Notes under the pieces: model-generated
The model's input: the letters and a program-made list of their open reading frames with translations, nothing else
Databases searched by the model: none
Told to the model about the DNA's origin: nothing
Origin: Thermoplasmatota archaeon
GTDB taxonomy: Archaea > Thermoplasmatota > E2 > UBA202 > JdFR-43
Reading direction: 5' to 3'
Assembly (NCBI GenBank): GCA_029259055.1
Contig: JAPDJP010000012.1
Coordinates: forward strand, 1 to 59,882
DNA length: 59,882 nucleotides
Program-made: the position numbers and the translations under genes
In this document: piece after piece, positions 41,833-54,087 of the stretch
Layout: every line of letters begins with the position of its first letter
Position numbering within the stretch: position 1 is the stretch's first letter

Positions 41833-43544
41833 TAGGAGAAAAAGATAGCAATTTCTATTACATGTATAAAATGCAACCATATGTTAGACCAATATTTTTC
41901 GATACTTATATTCATTTAACCCCTCCACCTGATGCGGTTTTTATAAAAAAATATGAAATAAAAGGAAAAGGAAGGCCTCTCCAAGTATCACTATATTCCC
42001 TATCTACTCGTCCGGAAAAACTTTATTTTGTAATCCCTCCAGAATACAATCTTCCATTAGAGGAATTAAAGATACTACAAAAAGTGAAGGAAAAATTGGC
42101 AAAACACAGACCGCAGGATTCATCATTTATGGACCCAGAAACATCAAGAGAATATTTCTTAAAATTTGCTAGGGAAAAAATAAAAGAAATAGCAGAAGAA
42201 AACAACATTCATTTTGATATGGAAAGGCTTAACATGCTTGCAGATATTTTTGCTAAATATACTGCTGGATTTGGTTTATTGGAGGATTTATTGCTTGATA
42301 ATAATATTCAAGATATATACATCAATGCTCCTGTTTCAAATAACCCTTTACATATTGTTTGGCAAGGGGAGGAATACACATCAAATATTTATCTATCAGA
42401 GCAGGATGTGGAAGCGCTTTCTTCAAGATTTAGGAGCTTAAGTGGAAGACCATTTTCTGAAGCATCGCCAATTTTAGATATGGGACTTGAAAAATATGGT
42501 TCCAGAGTTGCAGCGATCTCAAACCCATTAACACCAAAAGGAGTTGCCTTTGCAATACGCCGGCACAGCATAACCCCTTGGACGCTCCCAAAGTTAGTGT
42601 CATATAAGATGTTATCTCCTCTTGCGGCGGGTTTATTGAGTTTTTTTGTTGATGGGCAAGCAACCATATTAATAGCTGGAAGTAGAGGAGCTGGAAAAAC
42701 TTCTTTATTATCTTCTTTAATATTGGAAATTCCTCAAAGATTTAGAATATTAACTCTCGAAGATACTCCAGAGCTTCCTATTGAGCACTTACAAAATTTA
42801 GGATATAAAATACAATCTTTAATTACCCAACCAATAACGATGGATGGAAGTAGTGGCGTTGACCCAAAGACAGCTTTAAGAACAGCTTTAAGACTCGGTG
42901 AATCTGTTTTAATATTGGGAGAGGTAAGAGGAGAGGAAACAAAGGTTTTATTTGAAGCAATGCGTGTCGGAGCTGCTGGAAATGTTGTTTTGGGAACAAT
43001 TCATGGAGCAACAACAAGAGATGTTTTTGAAAGAATTGTTTATGATATTGGTGTGGCTCCAACTTCTTTTAAAGCTACAGATATTATTGTCATTGCATCT
43101 CCAATAAGAGTAGGAGGAGGAATGGAAAGGAAAAGAAGAGTTGTACAAATTTCCGAAGTTGTAAAAAGGGGATGGGGAATAGAGGTTGATCCTGATAAGA
43201 TTTTTGCTGATATTATGCTTTATAATGCTGAAAAAGATGAACTCGAATCAACCGACTTATTAGATATGGGACAGTCAGAAATTATTGGAAGAATCGCTAG
43301 GGACTGGGGGATGAGTATTGAAAAAGCATTGGAAAACATTTATTTGAGGGCAAGAATAAGAGAAGAAATTATTAAATATGGGAAAAGAGAGCCAGCTCTT
43401 TTGGAAGCAAAAGCGGTTAGAGATGCAAACAATGCATTTTGGATGTTAATTGAGGAGAGTAAAAAAGAACATGGTTCACCAGATTATAAAGAAATTGAGG
43501 AAAAATGGATGGAGTGGTATAAGGAATATGTAAAAAGAGGATAA
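41820..43544 (+). CDS. Type II/IV secretion ATPase (TadA/GspE-VirB11 family)
   Basis: 574 residues. N-terminal domain (about 1-270) with DNNIQDIYINAP and RFRSLSGRPFSEASPILD, then the RecA-like motor: Walker A AGSRGAGKTS (about 286-295), the Asp box LEDTPELP, Walker B SVLILGEVRGEE and the His box GTIHGATTRD. Such ATPases power archaeal pili, archaella or adhesion structures. The cognate membrane protein follows after 1 nt. No prepilin genes were found nearby. Confidence 0.92.
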   Translation: MEDVIGEKDSNFYYMYKMQPYVRPIFFDTYIHLTPPPDAVFIKKYEIKGKGRPLQVSLYSLSTRPEKLYFVIPPEYNLPLEELKILQKVKEKLAKHRPQDSSFMDPETSREYFLKFAREKIKEIAEENNIHFDMERLNMLADIFAKYTAGFGLLEDLLLDNNIQDIYINAPVSNNPLHIVWQGEEYTSNIYLSEQDVEALSSRFRSLSGRPFSEASPILDMGLEKYGSRVAAISNPLTPKGVAFAIRRHSITPWTLPKLVSYKMLSPLAAGLLSFFVDGQATILIAGSRGAGKTSLLSSLILEIPQRFRILTLEDTPELPIEHLQNLGYKIQSLITQPITMDGSSGVDPKTALRTALRLGESVLILGEVRGEETKVLFEAMRVGAAGNVVLGTIHGATTRDVFERIVYDIGVAPTSFKATDIIVIASPIRVGGGMERKRRVVQISEVVKRGWGIEVDPDKIFADIMLYNAEKDELESTDLLDMGQSEIIGRIARDWGMSIEKALENIYLRARIREEIIKYGKREPALLEAKAVRDANNAFWMLIEESKKEHGSPDYKEIEEKWMEWYKEYVKRG

Positions 43545-43545
43545 A

Positions 43546-45435
43546 ATGTTATATGAAAAAGGTTGCAAATTTGCTGTTAAAAAATTTTCTTGGATTGTTG
43601 GAGATATTGAAAAATTTAGAAAAAAGGCTGAAAAATCTGTATCGAAAGAATTTATGGAATCTTTAAATTTCACTGGATTAGATCTTGAACCTTATGAAAT
43701 ATTGCTTTTTTCATATGCTGGAGCAATAATTGCTTTAATTTTTGCCCTATTTATTGATTTTTTAATATTATTCTTTTATAATTTTTCTTTTAAAGACATG
43801 GGTTATATTACTATTCTCCTTATGGTCATTATTACATCTTTTTTTCCTTTAATTACTATCCAGCTTATTAGTGAATATCCAAAAACAAAGGCTAAATATA
43901 TGAAAATTCATTCCTTAGGAGATGTGCCAGAAGTATTAAGTTATATTGTAATGTATTTGAAACTCATTCCAAATTTGGAAAATGCTTTAAGATTTGCTGC
44001 AAAAGAGTCAAAAACCTCTTTAGGAAAAGATTTAAAAAAATTAATATGGGACTTGGAAGTTAGAATTCACCAGAGCATCGATGATGCTCTTACATTTTTC
44101 GCAAATTTGTGGGGAAAATGGAGTGATTATTTAAAGAGAGCACTCCATTTAATCAGAAGCTCAATCCATGAAAAAGATGAAAGCCAAAGAATCACAACTT
44201 TGGATAGGAGTTTGGATGTTGTATTAGATGGAACAAAATCTGTAATGAAGGAATTTGCAAATAAATTGCATCAACCAACCTTAATTATTTATTCAATAGG
44301 AGTGATGATACCCCTTGCTTTGGTTGCAATGCTTCCTACCGCATCAATAATAGGATTTAGAATAACCATTTTCCAGATTTTTTTACTTTATGATATCATT
44401 TTACCACTCCTGCTTTTCTTTTACATAAGAAAAATTTTGTTGTCCCGCCCAGCAACATTTAATCCTCCAGTTGTTCCAAAGAAACATCCTTCTATTGAGA
44501 AAGTAGATAAAAAGAAAAATTTTATCATAGCATTAATCATTTGTATTTTTATTTCTCTTCTTGCGTGGATTTTCCCAGCTACTAGCTACTTTCCTCCCAC
44601 TTTCTTTCCATTATGGGGAGTATGTGCTGGCATATCCTTTTATTGTTTGAAAACCTATACAGCTTACAAAAAAATTAGGGACGAAATAAAAGAAATGGAA
44701 AAAGAATTTGGTGATTCTTTATACATATTAGGTAAAAGGATAATGGAGGGGCGCCCCGCGGAGGAGGCGTTTAGCTACGCCTCTCAGACTATGGAGGGTT
44801 CAAAAATTGGGGAGGTATATAGACAAACTGCTTTTAATTTACTTTCGATGAGAATAGATATAAACGATGCACTTTTTGATAAAAAATTTGGTTCTTTAAG
44901 ACACGTTTATTCAGAAAGGATTAGGGCCATTATGCGTTTGTTTGTGGAGGGGGTTAAAAAAAGTTATACAGCTGCTGGAGTAGCAATTGTAAAAATTGCA
45001 GACCATCTAAAGCAATTACAGGATGTTGAAAGAGGAATAAAAAATGATTTAGGAATACTTACCTCAACACTCCGCTCAACAGCGATAATATTCGCTCCAG
45101 TAATCGCTGGAGTAACTTTAGGTATAACTAATTTGATTTCAAAAATTTTTAATAAAATGAATTTAAAAGAAATAATTACTAAAGAAAGCATCTTCTCCTT
45201 TTTTGGTACTCCAAAATTTGCAATAGAAAATATTAATCCCGGATTTTTTGTATTTGTTATTGGGATATATATAATACAGCTCGTTATTTTGTTGACAAGA
45301 TTTGCAAATGGAATAGATGAGGGGGATGATAGAATTCAATATATGTATACCTTAGGTAAAGCTTTACCAAATGCAATCATAATCTTTACTATTGTAACCA
45401 TTCTTTCAATGATTATTTTTCAAGAAATGGCATAG
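43546..45435 (+). CDS. TadC/GspF-like secretion membrane protein (duplicated)
   Basis: 629 residues with paired hydrophobic segments around 57-105, 245-285, 320-370, 495-525, 560-580 and 605-625. Two soluble T2SSF-type helical domains (about 115-235 and 385-490) show the usual pattern LGDVPEVLSYIVMYLKLIPNLENAL and FGDSLYILGKRIMEGRPAEEAF (listed here by start and end parts). This is the tandem archaeal platform protein that works with the preceding ATPase. A GC-rich patch of about 40 nt at 44746-44785 stands out from the AT-rich surroundings. Confidence 0.88.
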   Translation: MLYEKGCKFAVKKFSWIVGDIEKFRKKAEKSVSKEFMESLNFTGLDLEPYEILLFSYAGAIIALIFALFIDFLILFFYNFSFKDMGYITILLMVIITSFFPLITIQLISEYPKTKAKYMKIHSLGDVPEVLSYIVMYLKLIPNLENALRFAAKESKTSLGKDLKKLIWDLEVRIHQSIDDALTFFANLWGKWSDYLKRALHLIRSSIHEKDESQRITTLDRSLDVVLDGTKSVMKEFANKLHQPTLIIYSIGVMIPLALVAMLPTASIIGFRITIFQIFLLYDIILPLLLFFYIRKILLSRPATFNPPVVPKKHPSIEKVDKKKNFIIALIICIFISLLAWIFPATSYFPPTFFPLWGVCAGISFYCLKTYTAYKKIRDEIKEMEKEFGDSLYILGKRIMEGRPAEEAFSYASQTMEGSKIGEVYRQTAFNLLSMRIDINDALFDKKFGSLRHVYSERIRAIMRLFVEGVKKSYTAAGVAIVKIADHLKQLQDVERGIKNDLGILTSTLRSTAIIFAPVIAGVTLGITNLISKIFNKMNLKEIITKESIFSFFGTPKFAIENINPGFFVFVIGIYIIQLVILLTRFANGIDEGDDRIQYMYTLGKALPNAIIIFTIVTILSMIIFQEMA

Positions 45436-45471
45436 CGAAAATTATTTATATAACAACAAATATACATTTTT

Positions 45472-45477
45472 GGTGAT
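45472..45477 (+). promoter_or_regulatory. Shine-Dalgarno site that decides the hsp20 start
   Basis: GGTGAT ends 4 nt before ATG 45482, the same spacing style as at 12281 and 50470, favouring 45482 over TTG 45470, GTG 45473 and ATG 45476. A TATA box TTTATATAAC lies upstream at about 45445-45454. Confidence 0.5.
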
Positions 45478-45481
45478 GAAA

Positions 45482-48226
<2,745 letters not shown>

Positions 48227-48227
<1 letters not shown>

Positions 48228-49291
48228 TGTATGCTGTCCAGCTAATGCAAAGAAATTTTATATCAATTGATTCCGAGGAGGAAATATCAAAAGCTTTACC
48301 GCTATTCGAAAAAACAGATGCCATCGTAGTTATGGAGAATGGAGAATATAAAGGGATAATAACGGAAAAAGATATCATTAGGGCAAAAATTCCATTGAAT
48401 GCAAAAGTTAAAAATTTTTTGAAACATCCCCCAAAAATAAAGCTTTCCACACCTATTGAGGAAATCGCAAGATTAATGCTTGAAAGCGATATATATCATT
48501 TGCCCGTATTTGAAGACGAAAAAATAGTTGGGATAGTTAGGGATGAAGATATATTAAAAAAGGTTATAGAAAAAGAATTTGGAGAGGAGGAAATAAGAAA
48601 ATACATGACTCCCTCACCAATTGTTATTAGTCCTGATGATAATATTGGCAAGGTAATAAAAATATTTAAGGAAAAGAATATATCTAGATTACCTGTTGTT
48701 GAGGAGGGAAAAATTGTTGGAATAATAACAATTGAGGATATTTTGGAAAAAGTCGTTCATCCTGAAGAAAAACCTGAATATGGTGAATTTATAGCAGAAA
48801 AGAAAAGATATTTGAAAATACCAGTAAAAGGGATAATGGATGATGCCCCCATTATGCAACCATCTGCAAAAGTTAAGGAAGTTGTTGAGAAATTGCTCAA
48901 GACAGGTGGTATACTAATAGGCGCGAACAGAAAATTGGAAGGAATTGTAACAAAAAAGGATTTGCTAGAACCAATTGCAAGCCATGGAAGAGAAGAAAAA
49001 GTTTTTGTACAGCTTTGTGGAGAGATAGATAAAATTGATAAAGATGAGGCACTTGCCTATATAAATGAATTTGTTAGAAAATATGAAGATTTTCTTGAAA
49101 ATGGTTATTTATATGCATATATAAAGCAACACAAAGAAAAAAAGCATGGTGTGCCTTTAATATATTGCAAAATAAGAATTTCGTCTCCAAAAAAATTTTT
49201 CATTGCTGATGATGATGGATGGGGGTTAAAACAAGCTTTAAAGAAAACAATATCAGCATTGGAGAAGCAAATTGAAAGAGAGAAAAGCTAA
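48227..49291 (+). CDS. Four-CBS protein with C-terminal HPF/RaiA-like domain
   Basis: 354 residues. Four CBS repeats (about 1-60, 63-118, 123-178, 198-250), e.g. MTPSPIVISPDDNIGKVIK and GIITIEDILEKVV, which usually bind adenine nucleotides or SAM. The last 100 residues (about 257-352) are not CBS. They include YIKQHKEKKHG, a strand KIRIS, and ADDDGWGLKQALKKTISAL, then EKQIEREK; this resembles the end of ribosome hibernation factors (HPF/RaiA), where an EDD-MYAAID-helix with KLERQL follows a strand. This likeness is by eye. An energy-sensing ribosome factor is a reasonable guess. Starts at the cdc48 stop. Confidence 0.78.
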
Positions 49292-49314
49292 ATAAACCAT
49301 AATAAATTTTTATT

Positions 49315-50448
49315 ATGCTTATTAACGCTGATTTTCACATTCATTCACCATTTTCGGGGGGTACATCTGATAGGATTGATTTAAGAAATGTGGCGGAGGG
49401 AGCAAAAAAGAAAGGATTGGATTTGGTGGCAACTGGCGATTGTTTACACCCAATTTGGCAAAATCAAATTAAAAAATATAAGAAAGATGGGGAGATAGAA
49501 ATAGATGGAATATATTTCATTTTAAGTAGTGAAGTAGAAGATAAAAACAAAGTTCATCATTTATTACTTTTTCCTGATTTTTATTCAGTAAATGATTTTA
49601 AAGAAAGAATTAAAAAATATTCTCCAAATATAGATGAGGATGGCCGTCCGAAAATATTGCTTGAAGGGGCGGAAATTCTTGAAATAGCAAAGGAATCTAA
49701 TGCGTTAATAGGGCCTGCTCATGCGTTTACTCCCTGGACTTCATTATATGCATATTTTGATACGATTAATTATTATGAAAAGAAACCCGATTTTATTGAA
49801 CTTGGATTAAGCGCGGATAGCAATTATGCAGATAGAATAAAAGAGTTACATAACATAACATTTTTAACAAATTCTGATGCTCATTCCTATTCGCCAAATA
49901 GATTAGGAAGAGAGTTTAATAGGATTGAAGTAGATGAAATATCATGGGATAAAATAAGAAAAAGCATACTAAATGGGAGAATAAAGTTGAATGTTGGATT
50001 TCCTCCAGAAAAAGGAAAATATAATAGGACTGCCTGCACTTCCTGCTATAGGCAATATGAAAAGAAAGATGCAGAAAGAATGGGATGGCGATGTTACTGC
50101 AATGGAATTATAAAAAAGGGGGTTAAAGATAGAATTGATGAACTTGCCGACTACAAAACGGCGGTACACCCTGAAAAAAGACCACCTTATTTACATCTTA
50201 TTCCACTAATTGAAATAATAGCATCTTCTTTAAAAGTTGGGGAAAATTCAAGTATTGTAAGGAAAAGATGGAAGGAAATAATGGAAATAGGAAATGAAAT
50301 AGAAATTCTTATTGATATTGATATAGAAAAAATTAGAAGGCGTGTTCCAATTGCAATAGCAAACGCAATTAAAGCATTTAGAGAAGGGAGAATAAAGATT
50401 TTCCCTGGTGGTGGAGGGAAATACGGGGAGATAATGGTGGAGAGATAA
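49315..50448 (+). CDS. Endonuclease Q (PHP-domain DNA repair nuclease)
   Basis: 377 residues. Polymerase-histidinol-phosphatase fold: NADFHIHSPFSGG (metal His 8 and 10), VATGDCLHP, SSEVEDKNKVHHLLLFPD, IGPAHAFTPWTSLYA and FLTNSDAHS. A zinc knuckle CTSC...RCYC sits in the middle, followed by IIKKGVKDRI and a helical C-terminus, as in Thermococcal EndoQ (about 400-420 residues). EndoQ cuts 5' of deaminated bases (U, hypoxanthine, xanthine) and abasic sites. RNase HII is encoded 22 nt downstream. Confidence 0.85.
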   Translation: MLINADFHIHSPFSGGTSDRIDLRNVAEGAKKKGLDLVATGDCLHPIWQNQIKKYKKDGEIEIDGIYFILSSEVEDKNKVHHLLLFPDFYSVNDFKERIKKYSPNIDEDGRPKILLEGAEILEIAKESNALIGPAHAFTPWTSLYAYFDTINYYEKKPDFIELGLSADSNYADRIKELHNITFLTNSDAHSYSPNRLGREFNRIEVDEISWDKIRKSILNGRIKLNVGFPPEKGKYNRTACTSCYRQYEKKDAERMGWRCYCNGIIKKGVKDRIDELADYKTAVHPEKRPPYLHLIPLIEIIASSLKVGENSSIVRKRWKEIMEIGNEIEILIDIDIEKIRRRVPIAIANAIKAFREGRIKIFPGGGGKYGEIMVER

Positions 50449-50469
50449 TGGTAATGGTAAGGTGATGAA

Positions 50470-51126
50470 ATGATAATATGCGGAATAGATGAAGCTGGGA
50501 GAGGACCAGTAATTGGACCCATGGTTGTCGCGGGTGTATGGATTGATGAAAAGGATGAATGGAAATTAAAAGAGGCGAGAATAAAAGATTCAAAAAAGTT
50601 AATAAAGAGGAGGAGGGAAATATTAGCAGAGTACATAAAAAAGAATTTTTATTATGAAATCATTGTTGTTGAAGCTTGTCATATAGATGATTTGCGCAAA
50701 ACAATGACAATGAATCAACTCGAAGCTTATATTTTTGCGAATATTGCAAATAAAAGGAAGGCGGACATTTATTATATAGATGCAGTCAGTAATGATGAAG
50801 ATGAATTTGAGAAAATGCTTTCTAATCTAATAAAGCATGATTGTAAAATAATCTGTGAACATGGTGCGGATGCAAAATATGCTGTTGTATCTGCTGCTTC
50901 AATTATTGCGAAAGTAGAAAGGGATAAAGAAATTGAGAAAATTTCTAAAGAACTAGAGAGTCAGCTAAATATGCCACTCGGGAGTGGATATCCAAGTGAT
51001 AACAAAACAATTAATTTTATAAGAGAGTGGTTAAAAAAATTTGGAGAATTTCCTCCATATATAAGGAGAAGCTGGAAGACCATTAAAAACATACAAAATG
51101 ATTTAAAACAGAAAAAATTATTTTAA
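50470..51126 (+). CDS. rnhB: Ribonuclease HII
   Basis: 218 residues. Cuts RNA in RNA-DNA hybrids and at embedded ribonucleotides. The N-terminal GIDEAGRGPVIGPMVVAG holds the first acidic pair; YYIDAVSND, EHGADAKYAVVSAASIIAKVERD and GSGYPSD (near the GRG-binding region) complete the site. A good GGTGATGAAATG site precedes the ATG, with a small purine repeat (GAGATAATGGT) upstream. With endonuclease Q it forms a pair of repair nucleases in one transcript. Confidence 0.94.
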   Translation: MIICGIDEAGRGPVIGPMVVAGVWIDEKDEWKLKEARIKDSKKLIKRRREILAEYIKKNFYYEIIVVEACHIDDLRKTMTMNQLEAYIFANIANKRKADIYYIDAVSNDEDEFEKMLSNLIKHDCKIICEHGADAKYAVVSAASIIAKVERDKEIEKISKELESQLNMPLGSGYPSDNKTINFIREWLKKFGEFPPYIRRSWKTIKNIQNDLKQKKLF

Positions 51127-51227
51127 AACCGCTTAAAATATATATTTTCTTTCGATTTGCTTTCCTCCATATGAGAAAGAGAGCATTATTTCCAATATAT
51201 TTTTTAACTTTGATATATTACAGCATA

Positions 51228-51794
51228 ATGAAAAAATTAATTGCCATTCTAATTATCGCCTTTCTATCCGGTTGTATTTCAGAAAAAGGGAAAGAAAAAA
51301 TTGTAGTAATAGAAACAAAGCTTGGAAATATTGAAATAAAGCTTTATGAAGATGAGATGCCCAAAACTGTTTCAAATTTCATAAAACTTGTTGAGGATGG
51401 CTTTTATGATGGTCTAATTTTTCATAGAATAGTGAGAGATTTTGTAATTCAAGGAGGAGCATTTTATCCTAACGGAACATATAAGGAAAGTCCATATGGA
51501 ACAATACCATTAGAAATAAGTGCAAATCTGAAGCATGATAAAGGAGCTGTTGGAATGGCAAGAGCAAGCGAACCAGACAGTGCATCAAGTCAATTTTATA
51601 TATGCGTTACTCCTCAGCATCAGCTGGATGGTAGCTATGCGGTTTTTGGAAAAGTAATAAAGGGAATGGATGTTGTTGAAAAAATATCAAAATATGACCC
51701 AGATTATACATATACGATTTATCCAGGATATTCAAATTGGCCAAAAAAGGAAATTATAGAGAATGTTACAATGATAAGAGTTTATATGAAATAG
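51228..51794 (+). CDS. Cyclophilin-type peptidyl-prolyl isomerase, lipoprotein
   Basis: 188 residues from ATG 51228: short hydrophobic signal followed by the lipobox LSGC (Cys at 15), then a short linker and a compact cyclophilin domain with TVSNFIKLVEDGFYDGLIFHR, FVIQGGAF, GAVGMARASEPDSASSQFYIC and AVFGKVIKGMDVV. Active-site Arg, Phe, Gln and other residues are present. The export signal suggests folding of secreted proteins, of which this genome has many. An ATG at 51171 would add 19 residues and an extra hydrophobic stretch; TATA-like boxes lie before both, so the start is open. Confidence 0.88.
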   Translation: MKKLIAILIIAFLSGCISEKGKEKIVVIETKLGNIEIKLYEDEMPKTVSNFIKLVEDGFYDGLIFHRIVRDFVIQGGAFYPNGTYKESPYGTIPLEISANLKHDKGAVGMARASEPDSASSQFYICVTPQHQLDGSYAVFGKVIKGMDVVEKISKYDPDYTYTIYPGYSNWPKKEIIENVTMIRVYMK

Positions 51795-51798
51795 ATGA

Positions 51799-52389
51799 TC
51801 ATTCCATCTCATCTAAAAACCAATTTATTATGGTAATGCAATGACTACTTAAATAGGATTTTTTTCCTAGAGAAATTGGGGTCGCTTTATATTTATACAG
51901 CAATTCTTTTTCTTTTTCTTCCAAATCTTTATAATCTCCCAAGAAAAAGAAGGGCTTATTACCTATATTTACTTCTTTTATATTTTTCCCTCCTTCCGTT
52001 AACAAATAAAAATCTTTATCCTTATTTTCTTCTAAAAGTTCTTTAAAACTTTTCTTACAAACAAAAACACCTGGGGTAGATTCTATCTCCTTGTCTTCTC
52101 TCATTCTTTCTAAAGCTTTTTTAATGAAAATTGCTATGTTTCTTTCATCTGGCGCCATTTTTCTTAACCTTTCTCCTTCTATCCTTATATATACTGGAGG
52201 ATTTGGTTCTCCATGCAAAATTGTATGGAAAATTACATTTTTTCTTATTCCATAAGATAACCAGAAAGCAGAATTTATGCATCTTGCAAGCACATCCATT
52301 CTTCCTGCTGAGCCGGGCAAATCTTTCAAATTTATTTTGGGCGTTGTTATTGCGTGTGATTTTACATAAAAATGCCTATAGATAGTCAT
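51799..52389 (-). CDS. trmY: tRNA (pseudouridine-54-N1)-methyltransferase TrmY
   Basis: 196 residues of the SPOUT-type DUF358 family, which makes m1-pseudouridine at position 54 of archaeal tRNAs. Family marks are FYVKSHAITTPKINLKDLPGS, GRMDVLARCINSAFWLS, HGEPNPPVYIRI, LRKMAPDERNIAIFIKKAL and the C-terminal knot region with FFFLGDYKDL and ISLGKKSYLSSHCITIIN. Cys near the C-terminus is usual. Its start lies inside the last 14 nt of the UbiD-type gene upstream, so they are co-translated. Confidence 0.92.
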   Translation of the reverse strand: MTIYRHFYVKSHAITTPKINLKDLPGSAGRMDVLARCINSAFWLSYGIRKNVIFHTILHGEPNPPVYIRIEGERLRKMAPDERNIAIFIKKALERMREDKEIESTPGVFVCKKSFKELLEENKDKDFYLLTEGGKNIKEVNIGNKPFFFLGDYKDLEEKEKELLYKYKATPISLGKKSYLSSHCITIINWFLDEME

Positions 52390-53641
52390 TTATGTCCAAT
52401 TTCATTGGCAATTCGGGCTTTTTGAAGTTTTCTTTATCCTTATCCCAAGGAATTGTCAAATCAAAACCTATCTTAGTTGTCATCCTTGTTATGGCATCAG
52501 CTGATGGGTCTAGGGAAGAACCCTTTTCCTTTTTTATAACCATATCTCGATCGCCCTGAAAACGGGTTGCCATTGCCCACTCTATTTGTTGCCAATCATG
52601 TACATCAATGTCATCATCTACAACAAAAACGTGTTTCATAGATTTATGGGCTTTAAAAGCAGATTCTATCGCTTTTTTCCCATCATCAGGATTTCTTTTC
52701 CTTATACTGATTACTCCATGTAACCAAGAGCAACCCCCTGGCGTTATAAAAACATCTTTTACATCGCATACTTTTGAAACTTCGTAAAAAATTGCCGGCT
52801 CTTTTGGGGTGCCCATCAAAGTTTTATGTTCTAATCCACCTGGCAATAAAGCATGGTATATGGCATTTTCTTTAGCATAAATTTTCTTTATTTTCGCTAC
52901 TCTTTCTTTTCTAACTATATCAAATGTTTCTGTTAAATCCAAGAATGGGCCCTCATCGTGTTTTTCATCCGTGATTTCGGCGATCATGATTATTTCTGAT
53001 TGAGGAGCAACTAGGCCATCAATTTCAACCATTGGAAAAGGATATAATGCATTTGCTATGGCAAGTTCATTTGTTTTTATATCCAATGAAATGGCTGAGG
53101 ATATTGCTACAGATACAGGGTTTCCTATGCATATTGCAAATTCTTTTAATCCTCTTTCTAAATAAGTATGAAAATCTCTGGGTAAAATCCTCATTACAAC
53201 TTTATTATCTCCTATTACCATCATTCGATGATATGAAGCATTAAAACCATATTCCTCATCATATGCAACAATTATGGCAGATGAAATATATTTCCCGCCA
53301 TCTTGAGGATAATGTAATAAAATTGGTAAATCTTTTAAGCTGTTTAATGGCACATATTCTCCTTCTTTTACTTCTGGTTCTTTTGGATGTTCAATCGCAT
53401 ACAGCATTTTTTTGATTAATTCCTCGCTTTTTATTTTTAAACCTTCCGCCAATAAATCGCGCGTGCAAAAAATATTGGCTGCCACGGGCATATCATAATT
53501 AGCAACATTTTCAAAAAGCAAAGGTTTACCATCTAAAATTTTCATAATAGTTGCAATTTCATATTCAACATTTACCTCTTTTTTTATTTTCAAAATTTTT
53601 CCATTTTTATCTAAATACTCAATAAATTCTCTAAACTGCAT
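52376..53641 (-). CDS. UbiD-family decarboxylase, probable anhydromevalonate phosphate decarboxylase
   Basis: 421 residues, the archaeal UbiD length. UbiD enzymes use prenylated FMN; in archaea this clade decarboxylates trans-anhydromevalonate 5-phosphate to isopentenyl phosphate. Visible are AIIVAYDEEYGFNASYHRMM, FHTYLERGLKEFAICIGNPV, EITDEKHDEGPFLDLTETFD (with catalytic acids), NAIYHALLPGGLEHKTLMG and HVFVVDDDIDVHDWQQIEWA. Occurrence with AcnX and IPK genes 40 kb away in the same window supports this role over ubiquinone synthesis. The UbiX flavin prenyltransferase is not here. Ends inside trmY's start. Confidence 0.86.
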   Translation of the reverse strand: MQFREFIEYLDKNGKILKIKKEVNVEYEIATIMKILDGKPLLFENVANYDMPVAANIFCTRDLLAEGLKIKSEELIKKMLYAIEHPKEPEVKEGEYVPLNSLKDLPILLHYPQDGGKYISSAIIVAYDEEYGFNASYHRMMVIGDNKVVMRILPRDFHTYLERGLKEFAICIGNPVSVAISSAISLDIKTNELAIANALYPFPMVEIDGLVAPQSEIIMIAEITDEKHDEGPFLDLTETFDIVRKERVAKIKKIYAKENAIYHALLPGGLEHKTLMGTPKEPAIFYEVSKVCDVKDVFITPGGCSWLHGVISIRKRNPDDGKKAIESAFKAHKSMKHVFVVDDDIDVHDWQQIEWAMATRFQGDRDMVIKKEKGSSLDPSADAITRMTTKIGFDLTIPWDKDKENFKKPELPMKLDINDYL

Positions 53642-53703
53642 ATTGTTATAGTTTCTTAGTTTTTTAATTTTTATTCTTTATTATAAATGGGCTAAATTTT
53701 ATT

Positions 53704-54087
53704 CTATAGCTCCTCAATGGTGTACGACTTAATATCATGAGAAGTTGCTATTTCGCACAATTTCTTATCCTCGCTTACTATTGCTTCTTTCAATGAAAGA
53801 GCAACGTATATATAAGATGCATCATAATATGTAATGCTATTTTTTACAGCTATTTTATATATATCTATATTTAGCCCTGCTTTAATAACTTGCATTAAAG
53901 ATAGCACATCCATCAATATATCAAGAAGTTTTTTTCCTTCTTCCATAGACAACTTATTCCTCATTACGCATTTCCATACTATATTTCCCAGTTCATACAG
54001 GGATAAATCAAGGGTTTTCTCTCCTTGCAATTTTTCTATACAATTTATTTCCACCGCCTTATAAATAGAGCTTGTATCAAAAATCAT
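53704..54087 (-). CDS. vapC: PIN-domain toxin (VapC-like)
   Basis: 127 residues. PIN nuclease fold with the acidic residues MIFDTSSI (Asp4), SLYELGN (Glu), TYYDASYI (Asp) and a final SEDKKLCEIA (Asp). Such toxins cut tRNA or rRNA when freed from the antitoxin. Overlaps the antitoxin gene by 4 nt. Confidence 0.85.
   Translation of the reverse strand: MIFDTSSIYKAVEINCIEKLQGEKTLDLSLYELGNIVWKCVMRNKLSMEEGKKLLDILMDVLSLMQVIKAGLNIDIYKIAVKNSITYYDASYIYVALSLKEAIVSEDKKLCEIATSHDIKSYTIEEL

Noticed and set aside
52376-53641. UbiD of ubiquinone synthesis or a phenolic acid decarboxylase
   Set aside because: Archaea of this type do not make ubiquinone and the window has the other anhydromevalonate-branch genes; generic UbiD remains the fallback.
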